NCBI GenBank assembly: GCA_947464185.1
Contig: CANHVY010000011.1
Coordinates: forward strand, 1 to 64,000
Reading direction: 5' to 3'
Origin: Burkholderiales bacterium
Lineage (GTDB): Bacteria > Pseudomonadota > Gammaproteobacteria > Burkholderiales > Burkholderiaceae_C
DNA: 64,000 bases
The notes beneath the pieces were generated by a model, which saw nothing but the letters and a program-made list of their open reading frames with translations, searched no databases and was not told the origin of the DNA. The translations under genes and the position numbers were made by a program. Each line of letters begins with the position of its first letter. The stretch's first letter is position 1. Of the stretch, positions 23,212-32,859 are shown piece after piece.

Positions 23212-25626
23212 TCATGTTTGGCCCGCCCGTTCGCCCCCCGTCCACTCCACGGCCCACCAGGCGGGCAGCAGGCGCCTGACGGCCGGGCGCCGGTAGCGGT
23301 CGTCCAGCAGCCACAGCCAGCCGCGGTCCTCGGGCGTGCGCAGCACGCGCCCGGCGGCCTGCACCACCTTTTGCATCGCGGGCACCAGGTCGGCGTAGCC
23401 GTGGTCCGGGCCGAAGAGCTGGTCCAGCCGGGCGCGCAGGGCTTCCTGCACGGGCGACACCGGGGGCAGCCCCAGGGTGGCGACGAAGGCGCCGATCAGG
23501 CGCGTGCCCGGCAGGTCCACGCCTTCGGCAAAGACGCCGCCCAGCACCGCGAAGCCGATGCCCCGGCCCTGGGGCTCGAAGCGCTGCAGGAACGCGCGGC
23601 GCGCCGCCGCGTCCATGGTCCGCTCCTGCCGCCATTGCGGGATGTCCGGGCGCAGCCGCTGCAGCACCTCGGCGGCCTGCTGCAGGTAGTCATGGCTGCT
23701 GAAGAAGGCCAGGTAGTTGCCGGGATGCGCGTCGAACTGGCGTGTCACCACCTGCGCCAGGGCCTGCAGTGATCGGCTGCGGTGGGCGTAGCGCGTGGAC
23801 AGCCGCTCGGCCACCTGCACGCGCAGGTGTTCTGCCGGGAAGACCGGCGGCACGTCCAGCCAGCCGGTGCCCTCGGGCAGCCCCAGCAGGTGGGTCTGGT
23901 AGTCGGGCGGGCTCAGCGTGGCCGAGAACAAGGTGCAGCCGTGCAGCCCGGCCCAGCGCGGCCGCATGAACGGCGCGGGCACCACGTTGCGCAGGTTCAG
24001 GCACAGGCCGTTGTTGGCAGCGTCTGCGGGCAGGGCCCCTGCGGGAGACGCCGTCGCTCCATCGGCGGCTTGCAGGCTTGCGAGGCCCTGGGTCATGTCC
24101 AGGAGGGAGTGCGAACCCAGCGTGTCCGTCAGCTTCAGCAGGTGCTGCACCTCGAAGTGGAAGTCCAGCAAAGGCCCGGTGGCCAGGGGCTCGCCCTGGA
24201 AATGATCGGCCAGGGACGCCCCCAGGTTCTGCAGCGCCAGGCCCAGCGCGTCAGGCAGGTCGTCCAGGGCGGCATGGGCCGTCCCTTCCGGCGGCGCAGC
24301 GTCTTCCATCGCCCGCTGCAGCCGTGTGAAGTGCGGCCTCAGCCCGTGCGGGGCGATCTGCGCCATTCGCTGCACCGTGGGGGTGGACAGGCTGGCGCTG
24401 TACATCTGGCGCGCACGCTCCACCAGGTTGTGCGCCTCGTCCACCAGCACGCCTAACCGCCATTGCAGCGATTGCGACAGGCCCCACAGCAACGCCGTGC
24501 CATCGAAGGCGTGGTTGACATCGCCCACCAGCACATCGCTCCACCGCGCCATTTCCTGGCCCAGGTAGTAGGGGCACAGGCCATGGTCGCGGGCGATGCG
24601 CCGCTGCGCTGCGGCGTCCAGCCAGCCCTCGTCTGCGGCCTGCGCCCGCGCCGCCGGCAGGCGGTCGTAGAAGCCCCGGGCGAGCGGGCAGGACTGGCCG
24701 TGGCAGGCCTTGTCCGGGTGCTCGCAGGACGATTCCTTGGCCACGATGGCCTGCACGCGCAGGGGGGGAGTCCGGTGCCTGGGCTGCCCCGGCAGGTCCT
24801 GTCGCAGGTGCTCCAGCGCCTGAAGCGCCGGGCCTTGGGCGGTGCCTTTGCAGGTCAGGTAGGCGACGCGGTCCAGCCCCTTTTCTCCCATGGCGCGCAG
24901 GGCAGGGAACAGCGTGCCGATGGTCTTGCCGATGCCCGTGGGGGCCTGTGCCAGCAGGTGGCCGCCACCGGCCAGCGCCCGGTAGGCGGCCTCGGCCAGG
25001 CTGCGCTGGCCCTGACGGAAGTCGCCCGGCGGAAAGTCCAGCGCGCGCAGCGCCGGGTCACGCGCCTGGCGGTGGGCGGCCTCCTGCCCGGCCCAATGCT
25101 CGAAGGCCGCACAGCGCTGCAGCAGCCCCTGTTCCAGCTCGGCCGCGCCGAACACCTGGAACATCTCGCTCTCGGTCTGGCTGGCGATGTCGAAGTACAC
25201 CAGGGCCAGGGCCAGTTCCTCCACACCGCGTGCGCGGCAGAACAGGGCGCCGTAGGTCAGCAGTTGCGCCCAGTGCAGATGGCGGCGGTTCTCGGGGATG
25301 TCTTCGGGCTGCCCGCGGATGGTCTTCACCTCCTCCAGGCAGCGGCGTCGCGGGTCGTAGCCGTCGGCCCGGCCGCGCACGCGCAGCGGGCCGCACACGG
25401 TGTCCAGCGGCACCTCCGTCTCGTAGTCCAGCGAGCGCCGGCTGGCCACGATGGACTGGCCCTGCAGGCCTTCCAGCGCGGTGGCGGCCGGGGTGAAACG
25501 GCGGTCCAGGTCGCCGCGCTTGGCAGTGAACTCGCACAGGCTGCGCACCGATACGGTGTAAGTCCAGGCGCGCCCGCCCGCCGCCGCCGGCGGCGCGGTC
25601 CCGTCTGCTGCCAGCGGCTCAGCCAC
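23212..25626 (-). CDS. XPD/DinG-type helicase with N-terminal RecB/Cas4-like nuclease domain
   Basis: This 804-residue probable DNA-repair enzyme has an N-terminal PD-(D/E)XK fold around residues 85-150: GRADGYD, then LEEVKT, then the helix HWAQLLTYGALF. The superfamily 2 helicase begins with Walker A APTGIGKTIG and has DEAH in GVLVDEAHNLVE. Between them four cysteines (SSCEHP, KACHG, SCPL, LCPYY) form the iron-sulfur cluster of XPD-family helicases. C-terminal motifs include GGVFAEGVDLPG and QAAGRVLRTPEDRG. Translation starts at GTG 25626 and overlaps the thioredoxin stop by 8 bp, so the two are coupled. The substrate is probably branched or damaged DNA. Confidence 0.85.
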   Translation of the reverse strand: MAEPLAADGTAPPAAAGGRAWTYTVSVRSLCEFTAKRGDLDRRFTPAATALEGLQGQSIVASRRSLDYETEVPLDTVCGPLRVRGRADGYDPRRRCLEEVKTIRGQPEDIPENRRHLHWAQLLTYGALFCRARGVEELALALVYFDIASQTESEMFQVFGAAELEQGLLQRCAAFEHWAGQEAAHRQARDPALRALDFPPGDFRQGQRSLAEAAYRALAGGGHLLAQAPTGIGKTIGTLFPALRAMGEKGLDRVAYLTCKGTAQGPALQALEHLRQDLPGQPRHRTPPLRVQAIVAKESSCEHPDKACHGQSCPLARGFYDRLPAARAQAADEGWLDAAAQRRIARDHGLCPYYLGQEMARWSDVLVGDVNHAFDGTALLWGLSQSLQWRLGVLVDEAHNLVERARQMYSASLSTPTVQRMAQIAPHGLRPHFTRLQRAMEDAAPPEGTAHAALDDLPDALGLALQNLGASLADHFQGEPLATGPLLDFHFEVQHLLKLTDTLGSHSLLDMTQGLASLQAADGATASPAGALPADAANNGLCLNLRNVVPAPFMRPRWAGLHGCTLFSATLSPPDYQTHLLGLPEGTGWLDVPPVFPAEHLRVQVAERLSTRYAHRSRSLQALAQVVTRQFDAHPGNYLAFFSSHDYLQQAAEVLQRLRPDIPQWRQERTMDAAARRAFLQRFEPQGRGIGFAVLGGVFAEGVDLPGTRLIGAFVATLGLPPVSPVQEALRARLDQLFGPDHGYADLVPAMQKVVQAAGRVLRTPEDRGWLWLLDDRYRRPAVRRLLPAWWAVEWTGGERAGQT

Positions 25627-25951
25627 GCGGGTCGATGCGCTCCAGCGCCTGCGCCACGTCCGCTGCGCGGGCGGGCCGCACCAGCCGGCAGACCTCCTGC
25701 CCGTCGCGCAGGAAGATGAGCGTGGGCCAGAGCTTCACGCCGAACTGTCGCCCCAGCCGCCGCCCCGGCCCGTCTTCCACCTTCAGGTGCCGGACCGCGG
25801 CGTGCCCTTGCAGGGCCTGCACCACCACCGGCCCGGCCGCCCGGCAGTGGCCGCACCAGTTGGTACCGAAGTCCAGCACGGCGGGGCCCGCGAGGGCGCC
25901 TGTCGATTCAAGGGCAAGCGTTTCAGGGGTGTAGTCAGGAACATCGGCCAT
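25619..25951 (-). CDS. Thioredoxin-family protein
   Basis: This 110-residue single-domain thioredoxin fold has active site WCGHC at residues 32-36, rather than the canonical WCGPC, and cis-proline in KLWPTLIFLRDG. It has no signal peptide, so it should be a cytoplasmic disulfide reductase. The GH dipeptide is PDI-like and raises redox potential in known proteins; here this is only a prediction. It begins the short operon with the iron-sulfur helicase and is divergent from the LexA-controlled imuA. Confidence 0.87.
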   Translation of the reverse strand: MADVPDYTPETLALESTGALAGPAVLDFGTNWCGHCRAAGPVVVQALQGHAAVRHLKVEDGPGRRLGRQFGVKLWPTLIFLRDGQEVCRLVRPARAADVAQALERIDPRG

Positions 25952-26030
25952 GCGGGAATCTTCGCACCGTTCGGTTCTTGCGTTGGAACACCTCTTGCGC
26001 AGGAACACCTTGCAGGGGATGATCGGAAAA

Positions 26031-26046
26031 CTGTATTTATATACAG
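26031..26046 (+). promoter_or_regulatory. LexA (SOS) box controlling imuA-imuB
   Basis: CTGTATTTATATACAG is a perfect match to the LexA consensus CTGT-N8-ACAG with an AT-rich centre. It ends 7 bp before the imuA ATG and lies in the 102-bp divergent region next to the thioredoxin-helicase pair. A TTGCAG hexamer at 26010 is a plausible -35. SOS repression of imuAB is established for this cassette family; possible effects on the divergent pair are inference. Confidence 0.88.
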
Positions 26047-26053
26047 TATCGCA

Positions 26054-26881
26054 ATGGCCTTGCATTCCTCCACCCGCCTGCTCGACCCCGAGCGGCTTCA
26101 TCCCCACCTCTGGCGCGCGCACCAGTTGGGTGGGGCTGCGCATGCCGTCATGCCTTCGGGATTCGCGGTGCTGGATGCGCAGTTGCCGGGCGGTGGGTGG
26201 CCTTGCGGCGTGTTGACCGAACTCCTGCTCGCGCAACCGGGGGTCGGGGAAGTGCGATTGCTGGCGCCGATGATGGCCGGCCTGCCACCAGCTTTCCAGC
26301 GGGAATGGCCAGAACGTGTCAGCGTCATGCTGTTCGGGCCGCCCGCCATGCCCTGCACCCAGGCGCTGCAGCAGATGGGGGTGGACGTGGGGCGTCTGAT
26401 CGTGGTCCACGGGCGCGAGGGTGCGCGCGGCGCGGCCTTGCGCCACCTGCTGACGTCCTCCGATCTTCTGTGGGCGCTGGAGCAGGCGCTGCGCAGTGGC
26501 CAGGTGGGCGTGGTCGTCGCCTGGCTGCCGGAGCGTCTGGCCGCCGAGTCCCTTCGCCGCTTGCAGCTCGCTGCCCAGGCCCACGAGGGGCCTGCCTTCA
26601 TGCTGCGCGGCATAGGCGAGCGCTGCAGGCCCAGCCCGGCGCCGCTGCGCCTGGCCCTGCATCCCGGCCGTCGCCCTGACGAGGTGGCCGTGCAGGTGCT
26701 CAAGCGGCGCGGCCCGGCCGGCGGCCCGGCCTTGCACCTGGCGCTGCCGCCCGTGTTGTCGGCCCCCGCGCGTCGGCGGTGGTCGCCCACGGCCCCGGCG
26801 CCGGCGCCGGCAACTGCCGAACGTCTCTTTTCGCGGGCAGGGGTTCCGGTCGAAGCCGACGTCATGCCGCCTGCGGGTTGA
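26054..26881 (+). CDS. imuA: Translesion-synthesis accessory protein ImuA (SulA/RecA-like)
   Basis: This 275-residue cytoplasmic protein belongs to the RecA-like ImuA/SulA group of SOS mutagenesis cassettes. LWRAHQLGGAAHAVMPSGFAVLDAQLPGGGWPCG is the typical opening for betaproteobacterial ImuA. The Walker-like part is degenerate, as usual. The C-terminal LHLALPPVLSAPARRR region corresponds to the part that contacts partner proteins. The start ATG is 7 bp after the LexA box. imuB begins 10 bp downstream. Confidence 0.85.
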   Translation: MALHSSTRLLDPERLHPHLWRAHQLGGAAHAVMPSGFAVLDAQLPGGGWPCGVLTELLLAQPGVGEVRLLAPMMAGLPPAFQREWPERVSVMLFGPPAMPCTQALQQMGVDVGRLIVVHGREGARGAALRHLLTSSDLLWALEQALRSGQVGVVVAWLPERLAAESLRRLQLAAQAHEGPAFMLRGIGERCRPSPAPLRLALHPGRRPDEVAVQVLKRRGPAGGPALHLALPPVLSAPARRRWSPTAPAPAPATAERLFSRAGVPVEADVMPPAG

Positions 26882-26891
26882 CGGGGTCAGC

Positions 26892-28514
26892 ATGAAGCGG
26901 ATGCCCTGCTGGATCGCCGTGCACCTGCCGGCCCTGCCGATCGAGGCCTTGGCGGCCACGGTCGGGCACGATCAGGCCCACCGGCCGCTGGCCCTGCAGG
27001 ACGGGGCGCTGATCACGGCCGTCGATGTCCGGGCCTGGGAGGCGGGGGTGCGCCCGGGACAGCGGCGGGCCACCGCCCTGGCGTTGGAGCCCTCGCTCCT
27101 GCTGGGCCGGGCTCACGCCGAGCGGGAGCGCCAGGCCTTGCGGGCCGTCGCCTTTGCGGCCTTGCAGTTCACCCCTTGCGTCACCGAGCAGGCCCCTCAC
27201 ACCGTGCTGCTGGAAGTAGCGGCCTCACAGCGGCTGTTTGGCGGCCTGGCGCTTCTGGCCCGGCGTCTGTGCGACGCCCTGGCCCCGCTGCGCCATCGGA
27301 TACACCTGGCTTGCGCGCCCACGGCCTGGGGTGCGGCCTTGCTGGCCCGCGGTGCAGGCAGCGAACCGAAGCCGGCGGATGCAGGGCAGGAGACACCCAA
27401 CCCGCTGCAGACCCCGTTGGGCCAGGCGTCCCGGCTGGGGCGGGGCCTGGGCCCTCATGCGCCCAGCCTCAAGACCTTGCGCGCGGCCCTCGACCCCTTG
27501 CCCCTGGCCTTGCTGTGCGCGCACGCGAGCGAGCAGGAAACGCTGCAAGGCATGGGCTTGCAGCACGTGGGCGACCTGCGTGCCCTGCCGCGCCAGGGCC
27601 TGGCCCGCCGTTTCGGCCCTGAGTTGCTGCGCCGGCTGGACCAGGCCTGTGGCGAGGCCCCCGATCCTCGCGAGTGGGTGAGCCTGCCCGCGGTCTTCGA
27701 GGCCCGGCTGGAACTCTTTGCACGGGCCGACACCACCGAGCAGGTGCTGCACGGCGCGGACATGCTGCTGACCCGCCTGGTGCACTGGGCACAGGCCCGC
27801 CAGGCCCGGGTGTCGGGCTTCACGCTGGAGATGGCGCATGAACACCGCCATCGCGGCGATGACATCCCGGACCGCAGCCGCCTGCCCATCGCCCTGGCCC
27901 AGCCCTGCGCCGACGTGGCTCACCTGCGGGGGCTGCTGCGCGAACGCCTGGCCCGCACCCCCTTGCCCGCCCCCACGCTGGAGCTGCATCTGCATTGCGA
28001 CCAGTTGGCCTTCGCCGCCCCGCCCGATGGCGAGCTCTTCCCCACCCGGGCGCGGGCCCAGGAGGGCCTGGCGCGCCTGGTCGAGCATCTGCAGGCGCGG
28101 CTGGGAGCCGATCGGGTTCACGCCCTGGCGCCCGTGGCGGACCACCGCCCTGAGCGGGGGGCCGGGCATCAGGTGCCCTCGCGCAGCCCGGAAGTCCCTC
28201 ATCCGACCGGCCCGGCAACCCAGCCGGGTTGGGCCGCGGGCCTGCCGCACCTCACCCGGCCGGCCTGGCTGCTGCCACAACCGCGTGCCTTGCCGGAACG
28301 GCAGGGGCGTCCGATGCTGGAGGGTCAGCCGCTGCGCTTGCTGGCGGGCCCCGAGCGGATCGAGGCCGGTTGGTGGGACGGCCCCGCGGCGGTTCGCGAC
28401 TATTTCATCGCGGGCACGCCCGCAGGGGTGCTGGTGTGGATCTACCGTCACCGCCTGCCCCAGGCCCAGGCCGAGGCAGAAAGCGGCTGGGTGCTGCAGG
28501 GGTGGTTTGGCTGA
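26892..28514 (+). CDS. imuB: ImuB, inactive Y-family DNA polymerase homologue
   Basis: This 540-residue DinB-like protein is the adaptor of the ImuA-ImuB-DnaE2 mutasome. The N-terminal WIAVHLPALPIEAL replaces the catalytic Asp motif of active Y-family polymerases, and the second acidic motif is reduced to HTVLLEVAASQRLFGG, so it is expected to be catalytically dead and to act as a beta-clamp-binding hub. The helix-hairpin-helix region (GLQHVGDLRALPRQGLARRFG) and little-finger-like C-terminal part are retained. It is co-transcribed with imuA. The usual third gene, dnaE2, does not follow; a convergent dehydrogenase gene does. Confidence 0.87.
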   Translation: MKRMPCWIAVHLPALPIEALAATVGHDQAHRPLALQDGALITAVDVRAWEAGVRPGQRRATALALEPSLLLGRAHAERERQALRAVAFAALQFTPCVTEQAPHTVLLEVAASQRLFGGLALLARRLCDALAPLRHRIHLACAPTAWGAALLARGAGSEPKPADAGQETPNPLQTPLGQASRLGRGLGPHAPSLKTLRAALDPLPLALLCAHASEQETLQGMGLQHVGDLRALPRQGLARRFGPELLRRLDQACGEAPDPREWVSLPAVFEARLELFARADTTEQVLHGADMLLTRLVHWAQARQARVSGFTLEMAHEHRHRGDDIPDRSRLPIALAQPCADVAHLRGLLRERLARTPLPAPTLELHLHCDQLAFAAPPDGELFPTRARAQEGLARLVEHLQARLGADRVHALAPVADHRPERGAGHQVPSRSPEVPHPTGPATQPGWAAGLPHLTRPAWLLPQPRALPERQGRPMLEGQPLRLLAGPERIEAGWWDGPAAVRDYFIAGTPAGVLVWIYRHRLPQAQAEAESGWVLQGWFG

Positions 28515-28544
28515 TCGCCGCAGCCTGCCGCCAGGGCAGGGCCC

Positions 28545-29624
28545 TCAGGACACGCCGGCGTCGGCGTTCACGGCCGCCGGGTCCACGCCCAGTTGCGCCG
28601 CCGCGTCCAGGATCTCCTGCCAGGTGGTGCCGTCCACGGAAATGCCCTGGGCAGTACGCTGCGCCCTGTTCGCCCGCTCGGGCTCGCCGGCCACCAGCAC
28701 GTTGTCCACGCCCTCCCGCGGCGGCGAGGCCTTGACCCAGTCGATGAAGGCCTGGGCCTCGCGCTCGAAGGCGCCGGTGTCGCCCAGGGCGGCGGGGTCG
28801 AGCAGCACGCTGAACATGCCGTTGAGCACCCGGCGCTTGCTGTCGTCTGCGTCACGTTGCGTATGGCCGCCGGCCAGCGCGCCGCCCAGCAGCTCGCACA
28901 TCACGGCCAGTCCGTAACCCTTGTGCGCGCCGAAGGTCAGCAAGGCCCCCCAGGGCGGGACGACGCTGTAGCGCGGATCCTGTGTGTCGCGGCCCTGGTC
29001 GTCGATCAGGCAGCCCGGGGCCACGGGCTCGCCCTTGTTGTGCGCCACGCGCGTCTTGCCCTGGGCGATCATGCTGGTGGCGAAGTCCAGGATCACCGGG
29101 GGGCGCCCGGGCAAGGGCACCCCGATGCACACCGGGTTGGTGCCGAAACGGGCATCACCGCCACCGAAGGGGGCCACCACGTTGCGCGCCACCACGTTCA
29201 CCAGGTGAATGGAGATCAACCCGGCCTGCGCCGCCTGCTCGGCCCAGGCCCCGATGCGGCCGATGTGGTGGGCGTTGCCCAGGGCCACGATGCAGCTGCC
29301 GTGCCGAGCAGCGCGCTCGATGCCCAGGGCCATGGCTTCCTGCCCCACCACCTGACCGAAGCCGGCCTGCCCGTCCAGGCGCAGCAGGGTGCCCGCATCC
29401 AGCACGGTGCGTACATGGCTGTTCGGGTTCAGTCCGCCTTCCAGAAAGGCCTGTGCGTAACGCGGCAGCATGCCGATGCCGTGCGAGTCATGCCCGGTCA
29501 GGTTGGCGTCCACGAGGTTGCCGACCACGGCATGCACCTCTGCCTCACTGCTGCCAAAGCCGCGGACCACGCGGTGCATGGCCGTGGTCAGGCGTTCCAG
29601 GGGGATGAGGTGCGTGGTGCTCAT
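28545..29624 (-). CDS. Malate/L-lactate dehydrogenase family oxidoreductase (Ldh_2)
   Basis: This 359-residue NAD(P)H-dependent 2-hydroxyacid/2-oxoacid dehydrogenase has the family markers GHDSHGIGMLPRY near residue 44, NAHHIGRIG, FGTNPVCIGVPL and the GAHKGYGLAVMCELLGG segment. Members include YbiC/HcxB (hydroxycarboxylate dehydrogenase), MdcD-like and sulfolactate dehydrogenases; the substrate cannot be set from sequence. It is the last gene on the minus strand after the ccm operon (95 bp gap) and is convergent with imuB. Confidence 0.87.
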   Translation of the reverse strand: MSTTHLIPLERLTTAMHRVVRGFGSSEAEVHAVVGNLVDANLTGHDSHGIGMLPRYAQAFLEGGLNPNSHVRTVLDAGTLLRLDGQAGFGQVVGQEAMALGIERAARHGSCIVALGNAHHIGRIGAWAEQAAQAGLISIHLVNVVARNVVAPFGGGDARFGTNPVCIGVPLPGRPPVILDFATSMIAQGKTRVAHNKGEPVAPGCLIDDQGRDTQDPRYSVVPPWGALLTFGAHKGYGLAVMCELLGGALAGGHTQRDADDSKRRVLNGMFSVLLDPAALGDTGAFEREAQAFIDWVKASPPREGVDNVLVAGEPERANRAQRTAQGISVDGTTWQEILDAAAQLGVDPAAVNADAGVS

Positions 29625-29719
29625 GGTGGGTGTTGGCCTTGGAATGTGGCGGTGCAGACAAGCGTGTGGTCGGCCAGCGCAGCGGGGCAGCAGGGCTGCC
29701 CCTGGATGCGGCCAGGGTC

Positions 29720-30328
29720 TCAGGGGCCTTCAGGGTCGGGTTCGAATCGTTCCGAGGGAAGCTTCGAGCGTCGCCGCACGATGAACAGCAGCACCACCAC
29801 CGCCAGCACCAGCAACGCGGCCGGGCCGTACCACAGCACGGCCGTGCTGCTCTTGACGGGTGGGCGGTAGAGCACGAAGTCGCCGTAGCGCGCCGTCATG
29901 TAGTCGGTGATCTGCTCCGGGGTGTCGCCGCGCTTGAGCATCTCGCGCACCTGGTTGCGCAAGTCCACGGCCAGCCCCGCGTTGGAGTCGGCAATGGTCT
30001 GGTTCTGGCACACCAGACAGCGCAACTCGGCGGAGAGCTTCATCACCCGCGCTTCCAGCGCAGGGTCCGGGCTGGTGGGCAGGGCCGTGCCCGCCACAAC
30101 GGCGGCGGCTGGGGTGCCGAGGGTACCAGTGGCGGGTGCCGCGGTGGTCGCGGCAGTCGCCGTGGGCGAAGTTGAAGTTGCCGTCGCGGCCGGAGCGGTC
30201 TGCGCGGTCACCCTCAAGGTGAATGTCAGGGTGAGCGCAGCAGCCAGACCCCAAGACGCCCACCGCAGGAGGGGGCTGTCGAACAGGCGCGCTCGTGCGC
30301 TCGGCGGGAGTGGATGAGTCAAGGACAC
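29720..30328 (-). CDS. ccmH: Cytochrome c maturation protein CcmH (thiol-disulfide subunit)
   Basis: This 202-residue periplasmic-facing protein keeps apocytochrome CxxCH motifs reduced for heme ligation. An N-terminal hydrophobic segment (ASWGLAAALTLTFTLRV) is followed by an unusual stretch of about 40 residues rich in Ala, Thr and Pro. The CcmH core follows, with LRCLVCQNQTIADSN (Cys104, Cys107), and then a C-terminal membrane segment (AALLVLAVVVLLFIV). It ends the ccm operon, 1 bp after ccmG. A separate ccmI is not present downstream. Confidence 0.92.
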   Translation of the reverse strand: MSLTHPLPPSARARLFDSPLLRWASWGLAAALTLTFTLRVTAQTAPAATATSTSPTATAATTAAPATGTLGTPAAAVVAGTALPTSPDPALEARVMKLSAELRCLVCQNQTIADSNAGLAVDLRNQVREMLKRGDTPEQITDYMTARYGDFVLYRPPVKSSTAVLWYGPAALLVLAVVVLLFIVRRRSKLPSERFEPDPEGP

Positions 30329-30329
30329 C

Positions 30330-30860
30330 TCAGACCCCCAATTCCTTGAGCAAGGGCTCGATCTTCTGCTTGATGACCTGGCTGGTCAGGGCGCCCACAT
30401 GCTTGTAGCGCACCACGCCTTGCGCATCGATGACAAAGGTCTCGGGTACGCCGTACACGCCGAAGTCGATCCCGACCTTGCCGTCGAAGTCGATCAACGT
30501 GGCCGCGTAAGGGTCGCCCAGGCGCTGCAGCCAGGTGCGGGCGTCGCCCGGACGGTCTTTGTAGTTCAGGCCGATGACCGGCACCTTGCGGTCCCGGGCC
30601 AATGCGATCACCAGAGGATGCTCCTCGCGGCAGGGCGCACACCAGGAAGCCCAGACGTTCATCACCCAGACCTTGCCCAGGAGGTCTTCACGCTTGACGG
30701 TCTGCGTGGGGTCGTCCAGGCGGGGCAGGGCGAATGCCGGCGCAGGCTTGCCGATCAGTGGTGACGGCACTTCCCGTGGGTTCAGGCTCAGGCCGGCATA
30801 GAGAAACCAGGCCAGGGCGCCGAACAGAGCCAGAGGGATGAGGAATCGCAGGCTCTTCAT
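30330..30860 (-). CDS. ccmG: Thiol:disulfide interchange protein CcmG/DsbE
   Basis: This 176-residue membrane-anchored periplasmic thioredoxin feeds electrons to CcmH and apocytochrome c. The N-terminal anchor is FLIPLALFGALAWFLYAG. The active site WCAPC lies at 73-77 (Cys74, Cys77), with the acidic CcmG-type surrounding EEHPLVIALA. The cis-proline is in YGVPETFVIDAQG, the standard CcmG signature. It lies 7 bp after ccmF. Confidence 0.94.
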   Translation of the reverse strand: MKSLRFLIPLALFGALAWFLYAGLSLNPREVPSPLIGKPAPAFALPRLDDPTQTVKREDLLGKVWVMNVWASWCAPCREEHPLVIALARDRKVPVIGLNYKDRPGDARTWLQRLGDPYAATLIDFDGKVGIDFGVYGVPETFVIDAQGVVRYKHVGALTSQVIKQKIEPLLKELGV

Positions 30861-30867
30861 GTGAAGC

Positions 30868-32859
30868 TCAGGCAGCGGCCGTGGCGGACGTGGTGGCCGG
30901 CTCCTGGGCTGTCTTCTTCTGCCGGTAGCGTCGGTCGGTGGCGGCCAGCAGACCGCCCAGCGCCATCAGCACGCAGCCGCCCCAGATCCAGTCGACAAAG
31001 GGCTTGACGTACAGGCGCACGATCCAGGCGCCCCCTTCGACCGGTTCGCCCAGCGAGACGTACAGATCCCGTAACAGCCCAGTGCGGATGGCGGCCTCGG
31101 TCATGGGCATGGTCTGCACCCGGTAGACGCGCTTTTCGGGTTCCATGCGGGCCACCAGACGGTCGCCGCGCGAGATGTCCGTCACGTCCACCAAGCCTCG
31201 GACGGCCTGGTAGTTCGGACCCTGAACGTCCTTGAACTCCCGCAGGGTGAAGCGCATGTTTCCGATGGTGGTGTAGTCGCCCGGCTTCATCTTTACATCG
31301 CGTTCGACCTCGTGGGTCTTCACGATCGTGACGCCGAAGATGAAGACCGCCACCCCCAGGTGCGCCACCATCATGCCCATCGTCGCGCGTGTCAGCTGTG
31401 AGGTGCGCCGCAGCATCAGGCTCAGGCCCTGGCCCTTGGGCGACACGCGTTCCCACAGGTCGGTCAGCACGCTGGCCACGACCCACCATGCCAGCAGCAG
31501 GCCCAGCACCGACATGAAGCTGATGCGCTCTGCGATCCAGGCGCTCAGGCCGGTGGCCAGCACGGCGACCAAGGCTGCCCAGCGCAGCCGTATCGCCAGG
31601 TCCGGCAGTTCGGTCTGCTTCCAGCGGGCCATGGGTCCCACGCCCATGAGGAAGACCACGGGCGCCATCAGGGGCGCGAAGACGGCGTCAAAGTAGGGCG
31701 GACCCACCGAGATCTTGCCCTTGCCCAGCGCGTCCAGCACCAGCGGGTACAGCGTGCCCAGGAGCACGGCGGCGCAGGCCACCAGCAGCAGCACGTTGTT
31801 GCCCAGCAGCAGCGTCTCGCGCGACAGCACGGAAAAACGCGCGCCCAGGCCCACGGTCGGCGCCCTCCAGGCGTACAGCGCCAGCGACACCCCCACCACC
31901 ACCACCAGGAAGCCGAGGATGAACAGCCCGCGCGTGGGGTCGGTGGCAAAGGCATGCACCGAAGACAGCACGCCTGAGCGCACGAGGAAAGTGCCCAGCA
32001 GCGACAGCGAGAAGGCCATGATGGCCAGCAGCACCGTCCAACTCTTGAAGCTGCCACGCTTCTCGGTCACGGCCAGGGAGTGGATCAACGCCGTGCCGAC
32101 CAGCCAGGGCATGAAGGAGGCGTTCTCCACGGGATCCCAGAACCACCAGCCGCCCCAGCCCAGTTCGTAATAGGCCCACCAACTGCCCAGCGCGATGCCC
32201 ACGGTGAGGAACATCCAGGCCACCGTGGTCCACGGGCGCGTCCAGCGGGCCCACTGGGCATCCAGGTTGCCGCCGATCAGTGCCGCCACGGCGAAGGCAA
32301 AGGCGACCGAGAAGCCCACGTACCCCATGTAGAGCAGAGGTGGGTGGAAGATCATGCCCGGGTCCTGCAGCAGCGGGTTCAGGTCGCGGCCATCGGGTGC
32401 TGCCGGGAACAGGCGGTCGAAAGGGTTGGAGGTCAGCAGGGTGAAGAGCATGAAGCCCACGCTCACCAGGGCCATCACCGACACGATGCGCGCGAGCACC
32501 GGCAGCGGCAAGTGGCGGCTGAATCCCGCCACCGCCGCCATCCACCCCACCAGCATCAGGATCCACAGCAAGAGCGAGCCTTCATGGCCACCCCATACGG
32601 CCGCAATCTTGTAGGCCATGGGCAAGGCCGTGTTGGAGTTCTGGGCGACGTACAGCACGGAGAAGTCGTTGCGCATGAAGGCGATCGTCAGCGCCAGGTA
32701 GGACACGGCCACCAGCAGCAGCACCCACACCGCGCCGGGTCGTGCCAGGGCCATCCAGCCCGGACGCTGAAGCTGGGCACCCGCCAGGGGCACCACCCCC
32801 AGGATGAGCGACAGGCCCAGCGCCAGCCACAGAAGAAAATGTCCGAACTCCGGAATCAT
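30868..32859 (-). CDS. ccmF: Cytochrome c heme lyase subunit CcmF
   Basis: This 663-residue polytopic inner-membrane protein takes heme from holo-CcmE and attaches it to apocytochrome c. The WWD heme-handling domain is clear in [19 protein letters not shown]. Many transmembrane segments surround it, and a large periplasmic region precedes the last segment near the C-terminus ([19 protein letters not shown]). Length is normal. ATG overlaps the ccmE stop by 4 bp. Confidence 0.95.
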   Translation of the reverse strand: MIPEFGHFLLWLALGLSLILGVVPLAGAQLQRPGWMALARPGAVWVLLLVAVSYLALTIAFMRNDFSVLYVAQNSNTALPMAYKIAAVWGGHEGSLLLWILMLVGWMAAVAGFSRHLPLPVLARIVSVMALVSVGFMLFTLLTSNPFDRLFPAAPDGRDLNPLLQDPGMIFHPPLLYMGYVGFSVAFAFAVAALIGGNLDAQWARWTRPWTTVAWMFLTVGIALGSWWAYYELGWGGWWFWDPVENASFMPWLVGTALIHSLAVTEKRGSFKSWTVLLAIMAFSLSLLGTFLVRSGVLSSVHAFATDPTRGLFILGFLVVVVGVSLALYAWRAPTVGLGARFSVLSRETLLLGNNVLLLVACAAVLLGTLYPLVLDALGKGKISVGPPYFDAVFAPLMAPVVFLMGVGPMARWKQTELPDLAIRLRWAALVAVLATGLSAWIAERISFMSVLGLLLAWWVVASVLTDLWERVSPKGQGLSLMLRRTSQLTRATMGMMVAHLGVAVFIFGVTIVKTHEVERDVKMKPGDYTTIGNMRFTLREFKDVQGPNYQAVRGLVDVTDISRGDRLVARMEPEKRVYRVQTMPMTEAAIRTGLLRDLYVSLGEPVEGGAWIVRLYVKPFVDWIWGGCVLMALGGLLAATDRRYRQKKTAQEPATTSATAAA

